Part shown: positions 19,793 to 29,130 of the stretch, piece after piece
Position numbering within the stretch: position 1 is the stretch's first letter
Layout of the letters: the number at the start of each line of letters is the position of its first letter
Assembly (NCBI GenBank): GCA_019058275.1
Contig: JAHLVW010000062.1
Location: forward strand, 62,001 to 126,000
Reading direction: 5' to 3'
Source of the DNA: Candidatus Heimdallarchaeota archaeon
GTDB lineage: Archaea > Asgardarchaeota > Heimdallarchaeia > JABLTI01
DNA: 64,000 bases
Position numbers and translations under genes: made by a program
The notes under the pieces: generated by a model
Told to the model about the DNA's origin: nothing
What the model saw: only the letters and a program-made list of their open reading frames with translations
Databases searched by the model: none

Positions 19793-21622
19793 ATGACTAT
19801 ATTTGGGAATACTGGCAAAATACTTGAAGTAAATTTAACGGAAGAAAAAATTAGTACGATCAAACCAGATCCAGAAGTTTACCGAAAATTCATTGGTGGT
19901 AGTGGAATAGCTGCACACATATTATTTGATAGACTTTCCAAAGATCTTGATCCTCTGTCTCCAGAAAATCCTTTAGGTTTCTTCACTGGACCATTATCAG
20001 GAACTAAAACACCAAGTTGCGGTAGACATGTTGTCTGTGCAAAATCACCCTTGACAAACATCTGGGGTGAAGCAAATTCTGGAGGGAAATTTGGTGCTTA
20101 CATGAAGTTTCTTGGATTTGATGGTTTAGTCTTCACAGGTAAAGCTAGTGAACCAAAATCACTGATGATATTTGATAAAGATATAGCCATAGTTGATGCT
20201 GCTTATTTATGGGGTAAAAATGTCTTTGATGTTGAAAAGGAATTAAAACAACGTTTTGAAAAAATTTCTAGTTTTGCAACGATTGGTGTTGCAGGAGAGA
20301 AACAAGTTAAAATTGCTTCAGTAATGAATGATGGTGATAGAGCTGCAGGAAGAACAGGAATGGGTGGAGTTATGGGATCGAAGAACCTCAAAGCAATTCT
20401 TTTGCAATCCTCTACTCGAGATGTTAAAGTAGCAAAAGCAGAAGATCTAAAAGAACTTGGAAAAATCATGAGAAAGGACATTTATGATAATACAGTTGCA
20501 AGAAGATTGTTTGGAACTGCTGCATATGTTTCAGGAGGAATGAAATGGGGAGATGTAGCAGTAAAATATTGGTATAAAGGGCACATGGAAAATACAGAAG
20601 CTTTTGATGGCGCTCAAATGAAGGAAACAATTCTATTAAAAAGGTATCATTGTTACAGTTGTGTCATTGGTTGTGGTAGAATTATAAAAATCGATGAAGG
20701 GAAATATGCATTACCTCAAACAGCTGGTCCTGAATATGAGACCCTTGCTAGTTTTGGAACAAATTTACTAATTGATGATTTGAAAGGAATATCTTACGCA
20801 AATTATCTTTGTAATCATTATGGTATGGATACAATTTCCGCTGGTATGATAGTTGGTTTAGTTTTCCATCTCTTTGAAAAGGGAATTATTCCTAAGAAAG
20901 ATCTTGAGAATGTAGATGCCAAATGGGGTAGCGTAGATGCATTATTTGAGTTACTTAAGAAAATGGCCCATAGAGAAGGTATTGGCGATTTAATGGCTGA
21001 GGGTTCTAATACATTAGCTGAACATTATCACATGCCAGACGAAGCACATACAGTAAATGGTTTAGAATTACCATTTCATGATCCAAGAGCATTTTATTCA
21101 ATGGCTTCCGTGTATGCTACATCCTCTCGAGGAGCTTGTCACAATAACGGTGATGGATATAAAATGGGACTTGGGGTGACAGTCCCTGAGATAAATCTTA
21201 ATTGTGAAGATAGATTTGATGATCTTGAAGGAGCTAGAATTGCTGTAAAAGTTCAGGATTTTAGAGCAGTTTACAATACACTAATTATGTGTCATTTTGC
21301 TATGCCACCTTTCAAAGATACAGTGAAAGCTCTGGAGTATGCAACTGGTTGGGAATATTCCATTGATGATGTAATGAAAGTAGGAACAAGAATTACAAAT
21401 CTAAAACGTCTGTTAAATATAAAAATGGGATTAACAATAAAGAATGATCGTCTGCCAAAAGTAATGTCATATAAGCTTAAGGAAGGTGGAGCTGAAGGAA
21501 GAGTTCCTGATTTGGAATTACAACTAAAAGAGTATTATAACCTAAGAAAATGGGATAACAAAACTGGAGTGCCTATGAAAGATTTGTTAGAAGAAATGGA
21601 CTTATTTGAATACACTACATAA
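19793..21622 (+). CDS. Tungsten-containing aldehyde:ferredoxin oxidoreductase (AOR family)
   Basis: GNTGKILEVNLTEEKIS, GGSGIAAHILFDRL, GPLSGTKTPSCGRHVVCAKSPLT, AAGRTGMGGVMGSKNLKAI, CYSCVIGCGR, late CHF. Confidence 0.93.
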   Translation: MTIFGNTGKILEVNLTEEKISTIKPDPEVYRKFIGGSGIAAHILFDRLSKDLDPLSPENPLGFFTGPLSGTKTPSCGRHVVCAKSPLTNIWGEANSGGKFGAYMKFLGFDGLVFTGKASEPKSLMIFDKDIAIVDAAYLWGKNVFDVEKELKQRFEKISSFATIGVAGEKQVKIASVMNDGDRAAGRTGMGGVMGSKNLKAILLQSSTRDVKVAKAEDLKELGKIMRKDIYDNTVARRLFGTAAYVSGGMKWGDVAVKYWYKGHMENTEAFDGAQMKETILLKRYHCYSCVIGCGRIIKIDEGKYALPQTAGPEYETLASFGTNLLIDDLKGISYANYLCNHYGMDTISAGMIVGLVFHLFEKGIIPKKDLENVDAKWGSVDALFELLKKMAHREGIGDLMAEGSNTLAEHYHMPDEAHTVNGLELPFHDPRAFYSMASVYATSSRGACHNNGDGYKMGLGVTVPEINLNCEDRFDDLEGARIAVKVQDFRAVYNTLIMCHFAMPPFKDTVKALEYATGWEYSIDDVMKVGTRITNLKRLLNIKMGLTIKNDRLPKVMSYKLKEGGAEGRVPDLELQLKEYYNLRKWDNKTGVPMKDLLEEMDLFEYTT

Positions 21623-21699
21623 GATAATAAAGAGAAATTGGAGAAACTATTAAATCCAAGATATTTTGTAGATGTTGATAACAAATAAATACTAGCAAT

Positions 21700-21725
21700 T
21701 TGAGGAAATTGATTTTTTTCCTCAA
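21700..21725 (+). terminator. Candidate hairpin terminator downstream of AOR
   Basis: TTGAGGAAA-N8-TTTCCTCAA followed by TAGTTTTTTATTTTT. Confidence 0.5.
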
Positions 21726-21780
21726 TAGTTTTTTATTTTTAATAGATTAATATCTTTATTAGAATATTCAATTTTTACGG

Positions 21781-23223
21781 GTGCGAATTTTGAAAGATAA
21801 ATATGATGTAATTATTATTGGTTGTGGAATGGGTGGATTGGGTTCTGGCATTATGCTTCAAACTGAAAATTCAGATTTGAAAACCATTATTTTCGAACAA
21901 CACAATATCCCTGGAGGATATGTTACTGGTTTCAAGAGAAAAGGTTACTATTTTGATGGAGGGGCAGAAGGAATTACTAGTGTAGGCGAGAATGGACTGG
22001 TTAAAAAAGCATTAACAGAACTAGGGATTGATTATGAGTTTATACCAATAGAACCATTAGATGTTTATTATTTTGATGATAAAAAGTTCAACTTCTATTT
22101 GGATAAAGAGAAGTTAATTAAAGAAGTTAAAAGGGTCTTTCCAAAGCATTTGGATGGTTTTAAGGAATTTTTAGCTGAATGTGATAGGATCTTTCAAGAA
22201 ATTAGCAGTGGAAATAAAATCCCCGAATATGATAATCTATGCTACCTTGATTTAATTGGAAAATTTGTACCTAATGATTACATAAAGGATGTTTTCAATC
22301 TCTTTTGTCTTTGGTACGGTGCTAAACCAAGTGAAATGCCAGGTGTTTTTGGAGCTATGGTAACTAGAAGTGTAATGAATGGTGGAGTTTACTATCCAAA
22401 AGGTGGTATGCAAGAATTCTCAAACATGTTAAGAGATACCTATACATCTAGAGGTGGAGAAGTAGTTTTTAGTACAATGGCTAAGAAAATACTAATAGAA
22501 GATAACAAGGTAATTGGTGTGGAATTAGAAAATGGTAAAAGAATAAAATGTGATTGGTTAATTTCAAATGCTGACATTAAAAGAACTATTTTGGAGTATT
22601 CAGGAGAGAAGTATTTTCCAAAAGAATATGTTGATTTTATTAAAAATCTAAAATTAACACCATCAGGATTCATGTTGCATTTAGGAGTAGAAATGGATCT
22701 ATCAAACTATCCTTCTCATTTCCAAATAGGAAAAGATTATGCAATTTTAGAAAAAACAAGTAAAGGGCAATTTAAATTATCAAAGTTAGCAGTTAGAATT
22801 CCAGCAAATATCGATCCTGATTTGAAAAATGGTGATAATTACTCGATAGTTGCTTTCATGTTTGCACCCTATGATTGGAAAGATTACTGGCTAGCTGGTC
22901 CTGAGAAAGATAGGGGAATCAAATATAAAGAATACAAAGAGCAAGTTGCTGATGAAGTAATAAGTATCATTGAAAAAGTGATTCTAGGACTAAGAGAGAA
23001 AATCGCTGTAAAGGAATTGGCTACTCCTTTAACCTTTGAAAGATACTTGCAAGTTACAGAAGGTGCATGGTTTGGTTCGCATAAATTCCAAAAGCTTCCT
23101 GATTCAGAGACACCAATAGACAATTTGCTTCTTGTAGGAGCAAGTGTTAGAGGTAGTGGAGCTCCAAGTGCATTAAATCATGGATTTACTGTAGGAGACG
23201 AATTGGCTAAGAAAATCTCTTAA
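21781..23223 (+). CDS. FAD-dependent phytoene desaturase/CrtI-like oxidoreductase
   Basis: YDVIIIGCGMGGLGSGIMLQ dinucleotide-binding motif, HNIPGGYVTGFKRKGYYFDGGAEGIT, C-terminal LLLVGASVRGSGAPSALNHGFTVGDELAKKI. Confidence 0.85.
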   Translation: MRILKDKYDVIIIGCGMGGLGSGIMLQTENSDLKTIIFEQHNIPGGYVTGFKRKGYYFDGGAEGITSVGENGLVKKALTELGIDYEFIPIEPLDVYYFDDKKFNFYLDKEKLIKEVKRVFPKHLDGFKEFLAECDRIFQEISSGNKIPEYDNLCYLDLIGKFVPNDYIKDVFNLFCLWYGAKPSEMPGVFGAMVTRSVMNGGVYYPKGGMQEFSNMLRDTYTSRGGEVVFSTMAKKILIEDNKVIGVELENGKRIKCDWLISNADIKRTILEYSGEKYFPKEYVDFIKNLKLTPSGFMLHLGVEMDLSNYPSHFQIGKDYAILEKTSKGQFKLSKLAVRIPANIDPDLKNGDNYSIVAFMFAPYDWKDYWLAGPEKDRGIKYKEYKEQVADEVISIIEKVILGLREKIAVKELATPLTFERYLQVTEGAWFGSHKFQKLPDSETPIDNLLLVGASVRGSGAPSALNHGFTVGDELAKKIS

Positions 23224-23233
23224 TTTCTTCGAT

Positions 23234-23833
23234 TCAATCTCCTTTTTTCTTTGAAAATCCATAAGCAGCGACTCTGTCTTTTAAATTATAGTAATGGCCA
23301 GTCCCATATGCTAAAGCATCTGATAAGAGTAAGTCTGGACTGCCTTTTTCATCAATCATTGACTCATCATAGTATACTTTTAGTACCTCACCAAATATAG
23401 CATAATGAGTACCTACTTTGTAAATGTGTGTAACTTTACATTCAACATTAATTGGACACTCTTGAATTAGAGGAACATCTACTTCTTTTCCTTTGAAAAC
23501 AGTTAATCCAGTATCTTTGAATTTATCAGTATCTCGACCAGAGACTACTCCAAAATAATCTGCTTCTTTAGTAATAGCAACATTGGGGATATTCACACCA
23601 AAACATTGTGCCTTTTCTATTAATTCATAAGTATATCTTATATCTCTAATACCTACAACGACTGTTACTGGATCAGCACAAATGTTAGCTATCCAAGCAG
23701 CTGTCATAGCATTTGGTTTTCCTTTATCATCATATGCAGATACTAATGCTGCAGGTGCTGGATAAACAGCAGCTCTGGGTTCTTTTTCGACTTTTACCAT
23801 GATTATCACTAGAACATATGTTGAAACAATCAT
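23234..23833 (-). CDS. Flavin reductase-like FMN-binding (flavoredoxin) protein
   Basis: VSAYDDKGKPNAMTAAWIANICADPVTVVVGIRDIRYTYELIEKAQCFGVNIP; likely true start Met12 (about 23800). Confidence 0.85.
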   Translation of the reverse strand: MIVSTYVLVIIMVKVEKEPRAAVYPAPAALVSAYDDKGKPNAMTAAWIANICADPVTVVVGIRDIRYTYELIEKAQCFGVNIPNVAITKEADYFGVVSGRDTDKFKDTGLTVFKGKEVDVPLIQECPINVECKVTHIYKVGTHYAIFGEVLKVYYDESMIDEKGSPDLLLSDALAYGTGHYYNLKDRVAAYGFSKKKGD

Positions 23834-23982
23834 ATTGATAATTTTTGTGTAAAAAAACCAAAACGTTGTTTTTTCTATGGTTCAAAAAAAGTGAACCAAG
23901 TGTAATGTTTAGTTTTTTAGGTTGTTTCATCCTATTGTTTCCTTGAAACAGAAGAGAGGTATCCAAAAAAGGAGCAAATAAA

Positions 23983-25377
23983 ATGAAACAAATAAAATTA
24001 ACCAAAAAAGCATCAACAACAGTAGTACTCTCAGTTATTATTGGATCAATAATAGCTGGCGCTATTGTAACAGGAACTCTACTAGCTAGAAATCGTAAAA
24101 ATAATGACTACATTACATTTCAAGAAGCTATAGATATTGCAAGCGCCATACCAGAAGTTGCTGCATTTATTGAAGAGAATGATATCAATTCTGTTTCAGC
24201 AAATCGATATGAAGAGAAATGGATAGTGGAGTTTTTTGATGATAACTTCAATTATACTGAAGATGTCTATTGTTGGATGAATTACGCTTATGTTGAAATT
24301 GATGCATTAACAGGCGAAATTCTCTATTATGAAGTATTTAATCCTTCAGAACCAAATTATATAGAACAAGAGATAATAGCTATTGCCAATGCAATACCCG
24401 AGATAGTATTTTGGATTGAAAACCAAGGAGGAGATATTACAATTTCTGCTTGGTATGATGGCTATGAACTCTGGTATGTTGATTATTGGTCAGATGCAAT
24501 ACGAACATATCCTTTCGTAATCATATCTAATAGAAATGGTTCTGTTGTTTACTATGAGATTTATGATCCTCTAGAGAATGCCAACCATACAACAGAAGAA
24601 ATTATTGAGATTGTTGAATCATTGGGAATTGTACAGACTTGGATTACTAACAACCCAGAATATGGCAGAGATATCAACTACTATGATACTATTTGGTTTG
24701 GTAATTGCTCATTACAAAGTAGTCTGGGTTTAGCGAAAACGAATCTTGTAGAAGTAAATTACATCAATTTAACTGGTGGTATCTGGATAGTTGATTATTG
24801 GGCATTAGATAATCCATATGATAATTGGCTTTCAGTAACTATTGATGACGAAACTGGCGAAGTTGCAGAGATTAGACAGAGTTTAATACCAACCTTAACT
24901 GAACAAGAAGCTATTGCAATAGCAGAATCACAACCAGAAGTTAGTGCATTCTTAGCTGGTCTAACTTCATACTCAATTAATGTTTGGTTTGATAGCTTCT
25001 ATGGTTATTGGAATGTCTTCTTTGAAAACGATTTCAATTATCAAGAATATGCTACAGTAGACATAATTGATGCAACTGGAGAAATTTTCTACTACTATAT
25101 TAACGATTTACCAGATCCAAATTTGACAGGTGAAGAAGCACTAACAATTGCACTAGCTGAACAAGAAGTTCAAGACTGGATCAGTACTATTTCTGAATAT
25201 GAAACTTACATTGGATTCTTTGAAGGACTCTGGAATGTTGATTTCGTTATTGACAATAGGACCTTAGCAGATGGTTTAATTCCACAAGATGGAATAATCG
25301 GTATAAGTGTAATTATTGATGATGCTACTGAAGAGGTTGTTGAAGTCAACTATATTATAATGGAAGAAATTTCATAA
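23983..25377 (+). CDS. Secreted/membrane-anchored protein with five PepSY-like repeats
   Basis: N-terminal TM VVLSVIIGSIIAGAIVTGTLLA; repeats starting TFQEAIDIASAIPEV, IEQEIIAIANAIPEI, TTEEIIEIVESLGIV, LTEQEAIAIAESQPEV, LTGEEALTIALAEQEV, each ending in a W.V....(a)tGei.yy strand. Confidence 0.6.
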   Translation: MKQIKLTKKASTTVVLSVIIGSIIAGAIVTGTLLARNRKNNDYITFQEAIDIASAIPEVAAFIEENDINSVSANRYEEKWIVEFFDDNFNYTEDVYCWMNYAYVEIDALTGEILYYEVFNPSEPNYIEQEIIAIANAIPEIVFWIENQGGDITISAWYDGYELWYVDYWSDAIRTYPFVIISNRNGSVVYYEIYDPLENANHTTEEIIEIVESLGIVQTWITNNPEYGRDINYYDTIWFGNCSLQSSLGLAKTNLVEVNYINLTGGIWIVDYWALDNPYDNWLSVTIDDETGEVAEIRQSLIPTLTEQEAIAIAESQPEVSAFLAGLTSYSINVWFDSFYGYWNVFFENDFNYQEYATVDIIDATGEIFYYYINDLPDPNLTGEEALTIALAEQEVQDWISTISEYETYIGFFEGLWNVDFVIDNRTLADGLIPQDGIIGISVIIDDATEEVVEVNYIIMEEIS

Positions 25378-25602
25378 AAATTAGTCAATACCAATAACAA
25401 CCTCAAGAATTAATTAGCCACCACCCCAAATGAAAGTTTGAATAAGTTGGAGAGTAGGATAAGAAATTCTATCTTATGTGAGATATTATAGACAATCAAG
25501 CTAAAGAATTTCTAATCTACTCTTCTAATATTTTCTTTAAATGGAAAATTATCAGTCTTAAAGAAACCCCTAATATTAACGATTGAGAGAATAATATAGT
25601 GA

Positions 25603-27003
25603 GTGGGATTAGAAGTGAAAAGAAGTTTCAAGAAATTATTACTATTGATACTCTTCATTATTAGTTTAATCTCAGCTCATGCTGTATTTGCAATTTATAT
25701 TTCGGATTCTTTTTTAACTACAAACAATGTCACAGAGAAACGATTTTCATCTTTTGAAAGTCAATTAATTAAAACTGATACATTAAATGATATCGTTACA
25801 GTAAAAGTTACTTGCTATTTACACTTAAGAACAGCACAAGTACAATTAGATATTGATTTCTTGGGTGCAGATTTTAATCAGATCAAAACAAAAAATGGCT
25901 TTTATACTACAATAGAAGAAATTTCCATCTTTGGAGATATCCGAAGTGTACAAGTTATTGAATCAGGAAGTATAGAATTAGAACATAGTGAAATTATTGA
26001 TAGTAATAGTACTAGAATTCAATTCACACTTTCATCTGATATTCCTATTGGTTTCACAAGGAATGTTAAGATAACCTACATTCAAGATACAGATGATTTT
26101 CTTACCTTTTATAATTATCAATTAGGAGTTGATTGGTTAAGACGTATTGGGAATCAAAACGTGATAATTATTTGTGATAAAGGAATTTCATTGATGAATT
26201 GTTTACCTTCACCACATTCCATTTCAACTGTAAGTGATAAATTAGTACTATCTTGGCTCGAGGCAAATCGCTATAGTTTCTATGCTAATGTAAACTATAC
26301 AAGTCTAGTTGAAATAGATGATTTGATCATTTCACCTCATGAGTGGGACATAGGAAGAGCAAGAAAAGATAGTAAACCTTTGGAAAAGGTTTTTGCGATA
26401 ACTAATTCTGAAAATCAAAAATTAGATGGTACAATAATAAAACCTGATTGGGTTGAAACAAATCTTACTGATTGGGAATTAAATATAGGTGAAACCATTT
26501 ATTTGAAGGTAACAATTGATAGATCAATATCAAGAAATTGTGATTGCAATGTATCTTTACAATGTTCTATAGCGTCTTTTCCTGTAAATATTGAAATATC
26601 TGGTTTTGTTTCTACCATTTCAATTGCATCAATTATTGCAATTGCTTTATCATCTGCTGCTTTAGTTGGTTTGTTAACCTTTGAAATAATGTATTATTAT
26701 CGAAAAAGAACAAAAGGTAGAGAACTGGAATTAGCAATGGAAACCTATGTAGTAGATTTAATTGAAAATATTGATCTTGATAAATGGAAAGAAATACTAA
26801 CTGAGAGGGAATTTACTATTTTTCAAATTATTCTTGATAAAAGGGAGCTTACACAAGCAGATTTAGTAAGACAAACAACTTTGTCCAAATCTACAATATC
26901 TAGAGCAGTTGGTAGGTTAGTAACTAAAGGTTTGGTCAAAAAAGTGAAATATGGTATGAGTAATGTTATATCATTAGAAACTGATTTCTTCAAAAATAGT
27001 TAA
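25603..27003 (+). CDS. Membrane-anchored protein with extracytoplasmic beta domain and C-terminal cytoplasmic wHTH
   Basis: Signal/TM LLLLILFIISLISAHAVFA; TM IASIIAIALSSAALVGLLTFEIMYY; wHTH LTEREFTIFQIILDKRELTQADLVRQTTLSKSTISRAVGRLVTKGLVKKVKYG; GTG start. Confidence 0.65.
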   Translation: MGLEVKRSFKKLLLLILFIISLISAHAVFAIYISDSFLTTNNVTEKRFSSFESQLIKTDTLNDIVTVKVTCYLHLRTAQVQLDIDFLGADFNQIKTKNGFYTTIEEISIFGDIRSVQVIESGSIELEHSEIIDSNSTRIQFTLSSDIPIGFTRNVKITYIQDTDDFLTFYNYQLGVDWLRRIGNQNVIIICDKGISLMNCLPSPHSISTVSDKLVLSWLEANRYSFYANVNYTSLVEIDDLIISPHEWDIGRARKDSKPLEKVFAITNSENQKLDGTIIKPDWVETNLTDWELNIGETIYLKVTIDRSISRNCDCNVSLQCSIASFPVNIEISGFVSTISIASIIAIALSSAALVGLLTFEIMYYYRKRTKGRELELAMETYVVDLIENIDLDKWKEILTEREFTIFQIILDKRELTQADLVRQTTLSKSTISRAVGRLVTKGLVKKVKYGMSNVISLETDFFKNS

Positions 27004-27069
27004 TCTCTTTTTTAAAATTTAAAATAACATTTTAATTGAATATATTCAATATTATATTGGGGAAAGGCT

Positions 27070-28482
27070 TTGATAAAATGTAAAAGAGAGTTATGGCTCA
27101 GTTCAATTTCATTTTTATTTATTGTACTGATTTTAACAAGTGGATTTTCTAAAACTATGCAGTTAAGTAATTCGAAAATTATTCATAATAAACAACCTGA
27201 GAATAATCAACCATCAATAAATAATTTGATATCTATTGAAGCTTCTAATAAATTAATTATTGACAATGAAAAAGCATACCTTTTTGATTGGGCGAGAATA
27301 AACGTTTTTGATTTGAAAAATCCAAAAAGTCCAAAATTTCTTGTTAAAATTGATGATTTGCTTTTTTATTATCAATCAGTTATTGATATTGAAGATTCAA
27401 TATTATACTCGTTAAAAATTGAAAAATTTAACAATTCATTTATTTTTTGCTTAAATGCTAACAATTTAAGTGATATTAGTAATCCATCTCAAACAACAAA
27501 GAATGTTTTATTTGAATGTGAAATTCTAAATATTGAAGATTGTAACATTTTTGTTAAAGATGATTTATTAACAGTTGTATTTTTCTCTGAATATAATTGT
27601 AATTACAATGTTAGTATAATTAAAATCAATTTTATGGATAAGTTAAATCCTTATCTAATAAGCAATAGTACTGTGCAATTTAATTTAGATTATAATTTCT
27701 CAAATCCAAAATTATATACCATTTATAACAAGCACAATTCAATTATCACTGATGATTCAGTATATATCTGGAGTCAATATTATTATTATGAAGAGAGTGG
27801 CTCTAGAAGAACAATCCTTTACGGATTTTTAAAGCACTTAGATTTAACTAATGTTTCATCTATAACTCAAAACGAGTTGTTGAATTTTAATGACAAATAT
27901 TATGAAAATATCCTGAAAAATGATAATCATTTGTTTTTCTTACGAGAAGATGGTTTTGATGTCTACAATGATTCGAGTTTAAATGATAATGAAAAGTTAT
28001 CTAGTTTTACTGCTAATGATACACCAAATTTATGTCTTTTTCACGACTCAATACTTTTTCTTTTATGTTGGGAATCTGTAATTGTTCTAAATATTTCGGA
28101 TATAATAAATATAAAAAAGATCGATAGATATAATTTAGTAGGTGGGGATAAACCAGGTCAATTTACAGATGGTTTATTTGAAAATAACTATCTGTATCTG
28201 ACAAAAACAGCATATTTTCATTATGAAAGAACTTATTTTTTCTTTGAAGTGGAAGAAAACTATCACATTAGCAAAGTTTATCCTAATGGTATAATTTTAT
28301 CTTATGATTTTAAAGTAAATGTATTACCATTTATCATTATAACAGGCATAATCATAGGTTGTTTGTTTGTCATTGTTTTACCTGCAACAGTGTTGATAGT
28401 TTATTCAATAAAGAAGAAAAGGAAGGTCATTACTAAGGATGCTGAATTAGCTGTAGCAATTTCAGATACAAGTGAAAACTAA
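27070..28482 (+). CDS. Membrane-anchored beta-propeller-like (LVIVD-type) surface protein
   Basis: N-terminal TM; blades such as ARINVFDLKNPKSPKFLVKI and VIVLNISDIINIKKIDRY; C-terminal TM FIIITGIIIGCLFVIVLPATVLIVYSIKKKRK. Confidence 0.5.
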   Translation: MIKCKRELWLSSISFLFIVLILTSGFSKTMQLSNSKIIHNKQPENNQPSINNLISIEASNKLIIDNEKAYLFDWARINVFDLKNPKSPKFLVKIDDLLFYYQSVIDIEDSILYSLKIEKFNNSFIFCLNANNLSDISNPSQTTKNVLFECEILNIEDCNIFVKDDLLTVVFFSEYNCNYNVSIIKINFMDKLNPYLISNSTVQFNLDYNFSNPKLYTIYNKHNSIITDDSVYIWSQYYYYEESGSRRTILYGFLKHLDLTNVSSITQNELLNFNDKYYENILKNDNHLFFLREDGFDVYNDSSLNDNEKLSSFTANDTPNLCLFHDSILFLLCWESVIVLNISDIINIKKIDRYNLVGGDKPGQFTDGLFENNYLYLTKTAYFHYERTYFFFEVEENYHISKVYPNGIILSYDFKVNVLPFIIITGIIIGCLFVIVLPATVLIVYSIKKKRKVITKDAELAVAISDTSEN

Positions 28483-28486
28483 TATT

Positions 28487-29110
28487 TTACTCTTTTATTT
28501 CAAAATACTTTTGCTTATAATATCTCGAGTAAATTACTGCTGCAGGATTGTGTGTTGTTACTCTATCTTTCACAATTAGAATTGTTGTTGGAGCTTTTGA
28601 ATGTTTATTGAAGTTTATGTCATGTCCTATGCATAAACCCACAACAATATTTAGATCTGTTTCTTTGGAGTTCAGAAAATAAGCTTGCCCAACTGGGTTG
28701 CATCCAACTTCCTCTGCAGTAGAGAAAGTATCTTCATCAGGTATATCAAGTTCCTTTTTCTGTAAAGTTCCTATTGTACATATTCCTGTTACAACTTCAA
28801 AGTTATTCTTCTCAAGAATTTTAGTTAATACTTTAGCTTCTGCTTGTAAACCTATACAAAATGCTATACCCAATCGTTTATATCCCATTTTATTTGCGAA
28901 AACAATTAATTCCTTGACTCTAGGCCATTTCATATATCCAGTGACTTCTACATGAGCTGCTGTTTGAGATATTCTTCTTATATCTGGTTTTTCATATTCC
29001 TTCCTTGCTTCATCAAACACTGTTTGATCATCAACGGATGGGCATCTATTTGGTGCTTTTTTCAAATCATTCTCTTGACATGCTAGTATTGTACATTTTG
29101 AGCATTGCAT
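28487..29110 (-). CDS. DUF1847 family metal-binding protein
   Basis: CSKCTILACQENDLKKAPNRCPS, GIAFCIGLQAEAKVL, GLCIGHDINFNKHSKAPTTILIVKDRVTTHNPAAVIYS. Confidence 0.75.
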   Translation of the reverse strand: MQCSKCTILACQENDLKKAPNRCPSVDDQTVFDEARKEYEKPDIRRISQTAAHVEVTGYMKWPRVKELIVFANKMGYKRLGIAFCIGLQAEAKVLTKILEKNNFEVVTGICTIGTLQKKELDIPDEDTFSTAEEVGCNPVGQAYFLNSKETDLNIVVGLCIGHDINFNKHSKAPTTILIVKDRVTTHNPAAVIYSRYYKQKYFEIKE

Positions 29111-29130
29111 TTACATTTCCCTCATGAAAT